Below are positions 55,935-64,000 of a DNA stretch of 64,000 nt, one piece after another. Position 1 is the first letter of the stretch. Each line of letters starts with the position of its first letter. The notes beneath the pieces were generated by a model, which was given only the letters and a program-made list of their open reading frames with translations, ran no database searches and had not been told where the DNA came from. Both the position numbers and the translations under genes were made by a program. The stretch comes from Lactobacillus huangpiensis (GTDB lineage: Bacteria > Bacillota > Bacilli > Lactobacillales > Lactobacillaceae): NCBI RefSeq assembly GCF_019972815.1, contig NZ_BPPA01000003.1:118069-182068 (forward strand). The letters run 5' to 3'.

Positions 55935-55945
55935 GGAGTATACAA

Positions 55946-57175
55946 ATGCTGTCGGAAAAAGGAATTAAGCGTTGGCACCTTGGACAAATAATTGTTCAAG
56001 AAATTTTGCTTATTGTGGCACTTGTGCTATTTTTCAAAATCAACCCCCTAACCAAGAGTAGACTTGGAGCAGTAGTAGTTCTGCCGGTTTTATTCATACT
56101 GGTTCTATTGCAAGTAACCCTTTTATGCGAAAAACATCCTGAAAGAAAGTTAGTTCAATTTAATCATTATTTCCAGTCAGTGAATATATTATTGTGCTTT
56201 TTTGCACTACTCAGTTTGGGAGCAGCATTTATCAAAGTTTTTAATAAGAAGAATGCGATCTTTTTATTAATTCCCCTTACATTATACGAACTCATTATGC
56301 TTGTTCCGATGGGAGAACTGGCATGGGGCAAAATAAAGAATCCTATTGGGCAGATCATAACTTTATTGTTGTTTGAAATTTTGATTGTTTCAATACCTGA
56401 AATTTTAACCATGTATAGCCATTCCTGGCTTCAAGTTCTCAACAACACAGGAATTACAGGTAGCATTTGTTTTATCATTACCTCAATCATCGTTATGAAA
56501 AACTGGCATTATCAAAATCCGGGTTTGAGGATAAGCTCAAGGGCAAAGTATTCAATTCTTGAGTTTATATTTATTTTTATTGTTGCTGACTGTTTAATTA
56601 ATGCTTTTAATGATGCAAATAATTTAGGACAATTGCTAACTCGCTGGGATTTTCATATAACAACTAAACACCCAGCTCAATATATTTTTCAGGGTATAGA
56701 AGCTGGTGTTGCTGAAGAATGGCTAATGCGTTTTTGTATTTTGAGTATACTACTTAAAAAATTTAAGAATTCTAAAAATCAAGTTTTATGGGCAGTATTA
56801 CTGGATGGTTTGATTTTCGGATCAATTCATCTTACTAACGCGGTGGTGCAACCACTCTCTGCCACGATTTTACAAATGATTAATGCTTTTGCTGCTGGGA
56901 TTGCTTTTTCAGCAATTTATTTATATACTGGGTCCTTTTTCGTAAATATTGTTTATCATGCAGTTTACGATATACTAGCCTTTTTAGCAGCTGGCACTAC
57001 AGTTATGACAGTACCTCGTGTTTTTGACTGGCAATATCTCTTTATTACCACTTTGATCTATTTGGCTTTTGCTTTCTTCTTATTATCAGGTAAGCGAAAA
57101 AGTGTTATCGAATATAATTTGGAACAAAATAAATTAGCAGATAATCATGGTGTTTATGGATTATCTTTCAAATAA
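55946..57175 (+). CDS. CPBP family intramembrane metalloprotease (Abi)
   Basis: 409 residues, about ten transmembrane helices. The CPBP/CaaX-like protease motifs are EEWLMR (257-262), FGSIH (H295) and HAVYD (H338). Such proteins occur in lactobacilli beside bacteriocin loci, where some give self-immunity; here the neighbour is an ABC exporter but no peptide gene is seen. AGGAG precedes the ATG. Confidence 0.87.
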   Translation: MLSEKGIKRWHLGQIIVQEILLIVALVLFFKINPLTKSRLGAVVVLPVLFILVLLQVTLLCEKHPERKLVQFNHYFQSVNILLCFFALLSLGAAFIKVFNKKNAIFLLIPLTLYELIMLVPMGELAWGKIKNPIGQIITLLLFEILIVSIPEILTMYSHSWLQVLNNTGITGSICFIITSIIVMKNWHYQNPGLRISSRAKYSILEFIFIFIVADCLINAFNDANNLGQLLTRWDFHITTKHPAQYIFQGIEAGVAEEWLMRFCILSILLKKFKNSKNQVLWAVLLDGLIFGSIHLTNAVVQPLSATILQMINAFAAGIAFSAIYLYTGSFFVNIVYHAVYDILAFLAAGTTVMTVPRVFDWQYLFITTLIYLAFAFFLLSGKRKSVIEYNLEQNKLADNHGVYGLSFK

Positions 57176-57176
57176 T

Positions 57177-57213
57177 AAAAAAGCATGATTTAAAAAAATC
57201 ATACTTTTTTTAT
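57177..57213. terminator. terminator between the CPBP gene and sigA
   Basis: AAAAAAGCATGATTT / AAATCATACTTTTTT imperfect stem, A/T-rich on both sides. It suits both convergent genes. Confidence 0.65.
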
Positions 57214-57217
57214 CTTA

Positions 57218-58339
57218 TTAATCTAAGAAATCACGTAATTGATTTGATCTGCTTGGATGCCGTAATTTCCGTAAAGCTTTAGCTTCAATTTGACGAATAC
57301 GCTCTCGGGTAACTCCAAATACTTTGCCAACTTCTTCAAGCGTTCTAGTTCGGCCATCATCAAGTCCAAAACGTAAGCGAAGAACATTTTCTTCACGGTC
57401 TGTTAAGGTGTCGAGCACTTCTTCTAATTGCTCTTTGAGCATTTCATAAGAAGCATGTTGTTCTGGACTAGTTGCATCCTTATCCTTAATAAAATCTCCT
57501 AAATGTGAATCATCTTCTTCACCAATTGGAGTTTCCAAGGATACCGGCTCTTGAGCTATCTTTAAGATATCACGAACTTTAGACGTAGGCATGTCCATTT
57601 CTGCTCCTATTTCTTCTGGAGTTGGTTCACGTCCTAAGTCTTGCAGTAATTGTCTTTGGATCCTGATTAACTTATTAATAGTTTCTACCATGTGAACTGG
57701 AATTCTAATGGTTCTTGCCTGGTCGGCAATCGCACGAGTTATTGCCTGCCTGATCCACCAAGTTGCATAGGTTGAAAACTTGAAACCTAAGCTGTAATCA
57801 AATTTATCAACGGCTTTCATCAGACCCATATTTCCTTCTTGAATGAGATCAAGAAAAGACATCCCACGGCCTACATAACGTTTGGCAATAGAAACAACTA
57901 AACGCAAGTTGGCTTCTGCCAGCTCCTGCTTAGCTTCTTCATCACCTTTTTCAATCCTTTTTGCTAAAGAAATTTCCTGATCTGCATTCAGTAGGGGTAC
58001 CCGACCGATTTCTTTCAGATACATTCTAACAGGATCGTTCATTCTAACGCTTGAAGGTGCTGACATATCTTTTAATTCAGCTTTTTCAACATCTTTTTGC
58101 TTTTTCAAGGCTAATCTCGAGGGATTCCCTTTTTCATCAACAATACTGATGCCGTTATCCTCAAATTCTTGAACTAATTGGTCAACTGCTTTTCCCTGTA
58201 GTTTATAGGGCTTAATCAATTGAGCAACAAATTCTTTTTCCGTAATAGATTTATCTTTTTTAACATCTTTAACAACCTTTTTTACCATCTTGTCTAAAGA
58301 TAATTTTTCGTTGCTAGCTGCTTTTTCCTTATCTGCCAC
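57218..58339 (-). CDS. rpoD: RNA polymerase primary sigma factor (SigA/RpoD)
   Basis: 373 residues with region 1.1 (about 10-85), region 1.2 to 2.4 (from about 105, with [17 protein letters not shown] and [10 protein letters not shown]), region 3 and region 4 ([21 protein letters not shown]). It recognises TTGACA/TATAAT promoters such as those noted in this window. The start codon is GTG, eight bases after AAAGGGGGG. It is co-transcribed with dnaG, 13 nt upstream. Confidence 0.97.
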   Translation of the reverse strand: MADKEKAASNEKLSLDKMVKKVVKDVKKDKSITEKEFVAQLIKPYKLQGKAVDQLVQEFEDNGISIVDEKGNPSRLALKKQKDVEKAELKDMSAPSSVRMNDPVRMYLKEIGRVPLLNADQEISLAKRIEKGDEEAKQELAEANLRLVVSIAKRYVGRGMSFLDLIQEGNMGLMKAVDKFDYSLGFKFSTYATWWIRQAITRAIADQARTIRIPVHMVETINKLIRIQRQLLQDLGREPTPEEIGAEMDMPTSKVRDILKIAQEPVSLETPIGEEDDSHLGDFIKDKDATSPEQHASYEMLKEQLEEVLDTLTDREENVLRLRFGLDDGRTRTLEEVGKVFGVTRERIRQIEAKALRKLRHPSRSNQLRDFLD

Positions 58340-58352
58340 AATAAGCCCCCCT

Positions 58353-60158
58353 TTAACCCTGAATTCTTTTTAACTGTAAAATTTTACGAGTAATATCTAA
58401 TATTTCCTCTGTGTCAGTTTTTCGTTTTGCATCTTGTAAATCATTCATTAAATGTTGCAGTTCAATATTAATTTTGCGCATATTTAATGCGTTTATTTGC
58501 TCATCAATTTCGCGGTCTGAAAAATCCTGGGGCATGTTTGTCATTTCAGCATTAACTATTATACCTTGAAGTTCCCTTGGAATAAAATCTAAGAAACTAT
58601 TAACTGTTGGATTTTCTTCATTTTCACTAAAATTTAACCATAATTCCGCTAATTTTTGAAATTCTGAGTCTGGGAACAGGAATTGATGGGATAATAGATA
58701 TTCACGAGCATGTTTTGAATGAATAAATAAATATAATAAGCGAGTTTGAATAGGATCGCTAGCTTCCTGCTTTTGAACGTTATCAACTAGTGGATTTGAA
58801 TAATTATAGGATTCACTTTGTTCTGGAGCAGGATAACCTTGATGCCTTTTTGCTTTATTTTGTTGCCTGCGGTATTTTGTCAAATTCACTTTAAGTGAAT
58901 CTTGTGCCACTCCTTGTTCCTTGGCAATTTTGTTTAAATATAAATCTTGTTCAACTGGATTAGACAACTGAGCTATTTCTTTCATGGCATCATCTAAGTA
59001 CGCTAATTTTTCCCTGTCATTTGCGAGATTATATTTCTGTTTTAACCTTTTCAAGAAAAAATCTGTTGGTGTCAAAGCACCTTTTACTTCGTCCTTGTAT
59101 TTTTCAATACCATATTTTTTCACAAATTCATCAGGGTCAAGTTTTTCAGGCAAAACAACAATTCCTAAGTTAAAGCCTCCAATTTGGTTGAACATTCTTG
59201 TTGCCCGTTCTTCGGCATGTACTCCCGGATCATCGCCGTCATAATTGATAATGATATTTTTAGTAATCCTGCGCAACATATATACTTGTTGATCCGTCAA
59301 ACTGGTTCCCATTGAAGCAATGCCAGACTTTATTCCGGCTTTATATGCTGCAATTACATCCATGTATCCTTCATACAAAATCAAATGCTTTTCACTTCGG
59401 ACTGCCTTTTTTGCTTCAGCAAAATGGAACAGAGTCTTTGATTTAGTAAATACTTCGGTCTCAGGACTATTGATATATTTAGCTTCAGTTTTATCATTAG
59501 AAAGTCTTCTTCCAGAAAACCCGACCACATAGTCCCCCTCATTACTAAGCGGAAACATTAATCGTTCCCTAAAGCGATCAAATAATTCTCCATTTTGAGA
59601 TTGAACAAACAAACCACTTTTTACCAAGTCCTCATCTTTAAAATCTTTTTCTCTCAGATAAGTCAAGAGTAAATTGTTTTGTTTGGGAGCATAACCAATT
59701 CGAAAATGACTGATAATGTCATGGTCAAGACCACGCTTTTTTGCATAATTATACCCGGGCTTTCCCGCATTAGTAGAAACTAATACTCGATGATAAAAGT
59801 CAGCCGCTTCTTCATTTATTTTGATGAGAACATTAGAAAATTTGGGCTTTTGACTGGAATATTCTCCAATGTCAATATGAGCAAAATCTGCTGCTTTTTG
59901 AACACTTTCCGGAAAAGTTAAATTTTCCTTATACATAAGAAATGAAAAAACATTGCCACCTTTACCGCAACCAAAGCACTTAAAAAATTGTTTTCCTTCG
60001 CTAACAGTGAATGAAGGCGTTTTTTCTTCATGAAAAGGACAGAGTCCGACATAGTCTTTGCCCTTCTTTTCAAGTGAAACATACTGACTTATGACATTGA
60101 CAATATTGACATTATTACGAACTTTAGCAATTGTTTCTTCAGGTATAAGACCAGCCAT
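58353..60158 (-). CDS. dnaG: DNA primase
   Basis: Makes RNA primers for replication. The 601 residues comprise a CHC2 zinc finger (C40, H43, C61, C64), a TOPRIM catalytic domain with [11 protein letters not shown] and the DGDDPG acidic cluster, and a C-terminal helicase-binding domain (about 460-601). It follows glyS by 14 nt in the macromolecular-synthesis cluster glyQ-glyS-dnaG-rpoD. Confidence 0.97.
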   Translation of the reverse strand: MAGLIPEETIAKVRNNVNIVNVISQYVSLEKKGKDYVGLCPFHEEKTPSFTVSEGKQFFKCFGCGKGGNVFSFLMYKENLTFPESVQKAADFAHIDIGEYSSQKPKFSNVLIKINEEAADFYHRVLVSTNAGKPGYNYAKKRGLDHDIISHFRIGYAPKQNNLLLTYLREKDFKDEDLVKSGLFVQSQNGELFDRFRERLMFPLSNEGDYVVGFSGRRLSNDKTEAKYINSPETEVFTKSKTLFHFAEAKKAVRSEKHLILYEGYMDVIAAYKAGIKSGIASMGTSLTDQQVYMLRRITKNIIINYDGDDPGVHAEERATRMFNQIGGFNLGIVVLPEKLDPDEFVKKYGIEKYKDEVKGALTPTDFFLKRLKQKYNLANDREKLAYLDDAMKEIAQLSNPVEQDLYLNKIAKEQGVAQDSLKVNLTKYRRQQNKAKRHQGYPAPEQSESYNYSNPLVDNVQKQEASDPIQTRLLYLFIHSKHAREYLLSHQFLFPDSEFQKLAELWLNFSENEENPTVNSFLDFIPRELQGIIVNAEMTNMPQDFSDREIDEQINALNMRKINIELQHLMNDLQDAKRKTDTEEILDITRKILQLKRIQG

Positions 60159-60172
60159 CTTTCCACCTACTT

Positions 60173-62239
60173 TTATTTAATAACTAATTTGCTTAGATCA
60201 CCAAGTCGTTTTGCAAGTTGAGCTACCTCATTAAGCTGGGCTAAGCGGTTATTTTTAATAGCCTTATTCTTATCCATTATCATATTTGTCTCAAAGTAAA
60301 TATCAATGACAGGTTGCAGCTTTACAAAACCATCATAAAGTTCTGCTAGATCACTTACTTTACTTAATTTCTTTACACCATCAGCAAGTTCAGTTTCAGT
60401 ATTATTGTCAAACATTTCTCGTTTTACAACATTCTGCCCCTTGTACTTAGCTTTTTGCAAAATATTGTTTATTCTGATTAAGCTTTCAACAACTGGTTTG
60501 AATTTATCATCATCATGGTGTAATTGCAAAACTTTTGCTGCAGACAAAATTTGGATGGGATCTTGTTGACTTGAAGCCAGAACTGCATCAATGATGTCAT
60601 ATTTATAGTTATTTTTCTGTAAATACTGTTTAATACGATCACGAATAAAGGATGAAATTTCCTCTTCCTGTTCAGCTTTTTTAGGCAGTTTAGCTGGTGT
60701 CTTATTTTCAAGAGCTGAAACAATTTCCGGTAACATTTCATTAAATGGTAATGACCATTTTTGGTTTAACAATATTCGTACAATGCCATAAGCATAACGA
60801 CGTAGAGCATATGGATCATTTGATGAACTAGGAATCATGCCAACTGCAAAGAAAGTAATAATTGTATCTAATTTATCAGCAACAGATAATAATGAACCCA
60901 CTGTTGTGTTAGGCAATTCACCTTCAGAAGTGGTCGGCATATAATGCTCTTCAATAGCATCAGCAACATCATCCTTTTCACCTGCTAATTTTGCGTAGTG
61001 TCTGCCCATTACTCCTTGAAGTTCAGCAAATTCTCCCACCATTTGAGTAACTAAATCAAACTTATACAATTCGCTGGCACGGTCAAAGTCTTTAACAACC
61101 TGTTCATCAAGTTGCCATTTGTTAGCTAAAAAATCACCTATAATGCGGACGCGCTTCATTTTTTCAGACATTGATCCAATTTTATCGTGAAACGAAACGT
61201 TATCAAGTTTTTGAACAAAATGGCTCAGAGGATATTTACGATCCTCATCGTAAAAGAATTGTGCATCATCCAGACGTGCTACTAGAACTTTTTCATTTCC
61301 TGAAACAACATTTTCCAGGTAATCTTTATTACCATTACGTACAGCTACGAAATGATTAATCAATTTGCCATTTTGATCATAAACTTCAAAATAACGTTGA
61401 TTATCCTTCATGGAAGTTATTAATACTTCTTTAGGCATTTCCAAATACTTTTTGTCAAAAGAACCGGTGAAAACTGTAGGATATTCAACCAGATTTGTTA
61501 CTTCTTCAAGTAAACTTTTATCTGGCTTAATTTGCCAATTATTCTTTTTTACTAACTTATTCATTTGGTCAACTATCATTTTGCGACGTTTTGTTGCATC
61601 AACAATTACAAATTGATCTTTTAAAGCGTCTTCATAGTCGCTGCTATTAGCCAAAACCACACTATCGCCCAGGAAACGATGACCTTCTGTCTTTCTTCCC
61701 GCCGTAATATCGAGGATTTTGACAGGTACTACTTCGTTACCATAAAGTGATACCAGCCAATGAATAGGACGAACAAATTCAAAATCATTAGAGTCCCACC
61801 GCATCTTGGTTGGAAAAGTCATAGCTTTAACGATATCACTCATTCCTAAAAGAATATCAGTTGTTTTTTTACCTTCTTTTTGGACATGCACATAAGCATA
61901 TTCGGTACCTTTTAATTCTTCAAAGTAAATATCATCAGTAGTCATTCCCTGACCACGGGCAAATCCTTGAGCAGCTTTAGTCCAATTTTTATCCTGATCC
62001 AAAGCAATTTTTTTGGCAGGTCCTTTTTTAATTTCATCAATATCAGCTTGTTTTTCAGAAAGCTCTTCTACTAGAACTGTTAATCTCCGAGGCGTAGAGA
62101 AGGTTTTAATACACTTAAATTTAAGTTTATTTTCTTTCAGAAATTTTTCGGTTCTTTCAGCTAATTGCTTAACGCTCTTTCCCACCACATGAGCTGGCAT
62201 TTCTTCAATGCCAATTTCAAATAAATAATCTTTAGCCAT
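60173..62239 (-). CDS. glyS: glycyl-tRNA synthetase beta subunit
   Basis: The tRNA-recognising subunit of the alpha2beta2 enzyme, 688 residues from the ATG at 62239 ([15 protein letters not shown], the conserved beginning). HD-like and anticodon-binding domains follow. The start overlaps the glyQ end by 8 nt, giving coupled translation of equal subunits. Confidence 0.96.
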   Translation of the reverse strand: MAKDYLFEIGIEEMPAHVVGKSVKQLAERTEKFLKENKLKFKCIKTFSTPRRLTVLVEELSEKQADIDEIKKGPAKKIALDQDKNWTKAAQGFARGQGMTTDDIYFEELKGTEYAYVHVQKEGKKTTDILLGMSDIVKAMTFPTKMRWDSNDFEFVRPIHWLVSLYGNEVVPVKILDITAGRKTEGHRFLGDSVVLANSSDYEDALKDQFVIVDATKRRKMIVDQMNKLVKKNNWQIKPDKSLLEEVTNLVEYPTVFTGSFDKKYLEMPKEVLITSMKDNQRYFEVYDQNGKLINHFVAVRNGNKDYLENVVSGNEKVLVARLDDAQFFYDEDRKYPLSHFVQKLDNVSFHDKIGSMSEKMKRVRIIGDFLANKWQLDEQVVKDFDRASELYKFDLVTQMVGEFAELQGVMGRHYAKLAGEKDDVADAIEEHYMPTTSEGELPNTTVGSLLSVADKLDTIITFFAVGMIPSSSNDPYALRRYAYGIVRILLNQKWSLPFNEMLPEIVSALENKTPAKLPKKAEQEEEISSFIRDRIKQYLQKNNYKYDIIDAVLASSQQDPIQILSAAKVLQLHHDDDKFKPVVESLIRINNILQKAKYKGQNVVKREMFDNNTETELADGVKKLSKVSDLAELYDGFVKLQPVIDIYFETNMIMDKNKAIKNNRLAQLNEVAQLAKRLGDLSKLVIK

Positions 62240-63149
62240 TTTCAAGTCCCGCCTTCTTATCTTCTGCACTTTTCAATAAAGGAAAACCCCTTTTTTCACG
62301 CTCTTCTACAAAGCATACTGCTACCTCATGTGCTAATTTCCTAATTCTAGCTAAATATCCTGCTCGTTCAGTAACCGACACAGCTCCTCGAGCATCAAGC
62401 AAATTAAATGTATGGGAACATTTCAAAATATAGTCATAAGCCGGTTGTACTAAATTCAACCTAATTAATTCTTGAGCTGTTCTTTCGTATACGTCAAAAA
62501 ATTTTAATAGATCTTCTTGATTAGATTCATCAAAGGCATATTTAGAGTTTTCATATTCAGCTTCTTTAAAAATGTCACTGTATAAAACGCCATCACCCCA
62601 TTCAAGATCGAAAACAGAATTAACATCTTGAATATAGGAAGCCAGTCGTTCAACCCCATAGGTAATTTCACTCATTGTTGGCTTAACATCAAGTTCACCA
62701 ACAGTTTGAAAGTAAGTAAACTGACTTACTTCCATACCGTCAAGCCATACTTCCCAGCCAACTCCAGCACAGCCCATTGAAGGATTTTCCCAGTTGTCTT
62801 CGACAAAGCGAATATCGTGTTCCAATGGATTTATTCCTAATTCTTTCAAACTATCCAGATAATATTGCTGGATCTTTTCTGGAGCAGGTTTAATTACTAC
62901 TTGAAATTGATGGTGCTGAAACAAGCGATTAGGGTTATCTCCATACCTACCATCAGCCGGACGCCTTGAGGGTTCTACATAGCAAGCTGCCCATGGTTCC
63001 GGACCAACAGCTCGCAAAAAGGTGTATGGACTCATAGTTCCTGCTCCCTTTTCAACATCATAAGAAGGCATTACCATGCATCCTTTCGAAGACCAAAACT
63101 TCTCTAGTTTAAAAATCATATCTTGAATATTTAATTTTTTCTGTGCCAT
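62232..63149 (-). CDS. glyQ: glycyl-tRNA synthetase alpha subunit
   Basis: Catalytic subunit, class II fold, 305 residues. Typical segments are [37 protein letters not shown] and the C-terminal [18 protein letters not shown]. The ATG at 63149 has AGGAAGG upstream; a longer frame to 63176 lies within the terminator stem region of the leader. Expression is controlled by the T-box upstream. Confidence 0.96.
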   Translation of the reverse strand: MAQKKLNIQDMIFKLEKFWSSKGCMVMPSYDVEKGAGTMSPYTFLRAVGPEPWAACYVEPSRRPADGRYGDNPNRLFQHHQFQVVIKPAPEKIQQYYLDSLKELGINPLEHDIRFVEDNWENPSMGCAGVGWEVWLDGMEVSQFTYFQTVGELDVKPTMSEITYGVERLASYIQDVNSVFDLEWGDGVLYSDIFKEAEYENSKYAFDESNQEDLLKFFDVYERTAQELIRLNLVQPAYDYILKCSHTFNLLDARGAVSVTERAGYLARIRKLAHEVAVCFVEEREKRGFPLLKSAEDKKAGLENG

Positions 63150-63176
63150 TTTTATTTCCTTCCTGCATAAGACCAT

Positions 63177-63332
63177 AAAAAAAGCCTATGCAAAACATGC
63201 ATAGGGACGAGATTTAGTCGCGGTTCCACCCTAATTCAGGAAATAAATTCCTGCTCTTAATTAATTTAGCTAGAGGTGCCTTTTCCCAGATGCTCTCACA
63301 CTCCCAGCACTCGCTTAACTGGTACTTTTTTT
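63177..63332 (-). promoter_or_regulatory. glycine T-box riboswitch of glyQS
   Basis: On the minus strand the T-box AGGGTGGAACCGCG (63219-63232) is followed by the terminator CCTATGCA / TGCATAGG and seven T (63177-63207). Stem I with GAGTGC...GGCACC lies at about 63270-63320, and GGC in AAGGCACC (63278-63280) is a plausible glycine specifier. A TATAAT at 63339-63344 gives the start. At about 155 nt this is the short glyQS class without stem II. Uncharged tRNA-Gly should stabilise the antiterminator. Confidence 0.9.
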
Positions 63333-63392
63333 ATCCTCATTATAGCCAAAACATATTATTATTTTATCATAAAATGCATGTGATCTGAAGGG

Positions 63393-64000
63393 CTAGTCAG
63401 TTAATTTCAATTCGTCCAAAAACTTTTTAGTTTTGAGGTTGAGATCAATTGTTTCCTGATAAATACGGTCAATTGCTCTGCGTGTAGCTTTTTTAGTAGG
63501 AGATTTAATTTTAATATCACCTAACTTGTTAAATGGAAGTAAAAAGATAGTTCTCAAAACAGCTGTTTCTTTCGGTTTTAAATGTAGACGACCTGGATCA
63601 GCATAAAAATGCTTACTGCACAGGATGCCGCCATTTTTGATTGAGTAGTCAAACTCTCCCTGCTTTTCACCACAGATCACACAGCTTCTCAGCTCTGGTT
63701 CAACACCATAAGCCGCTAGTAATTGCATTTGTACTATTTGAGTTATCATTTCGGGATCGGTTCCAAAATTAATTTTTTGCAAAGCAAATTTTGCAAGATC
63801 GTAATACCTGCCTAAATCCTGATATTCAATAAATGCGTGATCGATTAAGTCAAGAATAAAAGAAGCATACGCATTTTTTATTAAATCATCATATAATCCA
63901 TCAAATTGTTTTACATTCTTGTAAGTCCTTAAAGTACTTAAACCGTGCCCAGATGAATAAATGACATAGGTTCCATACGAAAAATTCAGTAATGAAGCAC
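63393..64000 (-). CDS. recO: DNA repair protein RecO, C-terminal part (5' end outside window)
   Basis: RecO loads RecA onto SSB-coated DNA with RecR. The frame is open to the window edge, so only about 202 residues of roughly 250 are present; the TTG at 63780-63782 is internal. The helical domain is followed by a zinc-finger-like CVICGEKQ...CSKH segment and the C-terminal helices. The recO-glyQ-glyS-dnaG-sigA order is the usual Firmicutes one. Confidence 0.85.
   Translation of the reverse strand, partial: ASLLNFSYGTYVIYSSGHGLSTLRTYKNVKQFDGLYDDLIKNAYASFILDLIDHAFIEYQDLGRYYDLAKFALQKINFGTDPEMITQIVQMQLLAAYGVEPELRSCVICGEKQGEFDYSIKNGGILCSKHFYADPGRLHLKPKETAVLRTIFLLPFNKLGDIKIKSPTKKATRRAIDRIYQETIDLNLKTKKFLDELKLTD

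Noticed and set aside
53730..57175. Complete bacteriocin biosynthesis locus
   Set aside because: The exporter has no C39 peptidase domain and I saw no double-glycine leader peptide or modification enzyme around it.
1..64000. CRISPR arrays, insertion sequences and tRNA genes
   Set aside because: No regularly spaced direct repeats, transposase frames or cloverleaf sequences with GGTTCGA-type T-arms were noticed on either strand; a profile search could still find something short.

Overview
The window comes from a low-GC (roughly one third G+C by eye) Gram-positive bacterium, almost certainly a host- or food-associated Lactobacillus in the strict sense (delbrueckii group). The signs are the RexAB (AddAB-type) recombination nuclease, an mvk-mvaD-mvaK2-fni mevalonate operon, XerS, a YtrA-type GntR/ABC module, and blocks of Bacillus-like gene order (rexB-rexA-dinG-ypmB-asnS-dnaD-nth-ponA-recU; ypsA-gpsB-rnpB-ypsC; recO-glyQ-glyS-dnaG-sigA...trmK-yqfO). 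Nearly all of it is housekeeping chromosome. I see no prophage, insertion sequence, CRISPR array or tRNA gene.

Layout. 1-3100: the 3' part of xerS, a Nudix hydrolase, a DegV fatty-acid-binding protein and a MarR regulator. 3142-4830: rqcH (ribosome quality control). 4877-12165: a leftward operon fhs-lspA-rluD-carA-carB. 12381-15130: a small membrane protein, a metallophosphoesterase, a 23S rRNA methyltransferase and the RNase P RNA. 15540-19695: gpsB and ypsA leftward, recU and ponA rightward. 19729-33104: a leftward run from rexB/rexA through dinG, ypmB, asnS, dnaD and nth. 33180-37206: mevalonate operon. 37265-42300: HAD phosphatase, RsmF-like methyltransferase, two unrecognised genes, lepB and two small proteins. 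42365-50598: three ABC-transporter operons with two paralogous GntR regulators. 50929-57175: pepT, nif3, trmK, then an ABC exporter, Nudix and CPBP protease. 57218-64000: sigA, dnaG, glyS, glyQ behind a T-box, and the 3' part of recO.

The most unusual feature is carA-carB. Both genes are intact and full length and sit where Firmicutes keep the pyr operon (after lspA-rluD), but the other pyr genes are gone. The encoded proteins lack the residues needed for carbamoyl-phosphate synthesis: the glutaminase Cys and His in CarA, and the metal-binding Glu/Asn and glycine-rich ATP loops in both ATP-grasp halves of CarB. The absence of frameshifts over 4.2 kb argues for a retained non-catalytic or altered function rather than simple decay.

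The second point of interest is the 42-51 kb block. Two GntR-ATPase-permease modules, one with three consecutive paralogous permeases, and a third bacitracin-type ABC operon all have the same promoter/operator layout (TTGC-type -35, 17-bp spacer, -10, then an AGTGTA-N12-TACACT-like site). This predicts one cell-envelope-stress regulon. A smaller theme is loss of iron-sulfur ligands in DNA repair proteins (Nth, RexB, DinG).
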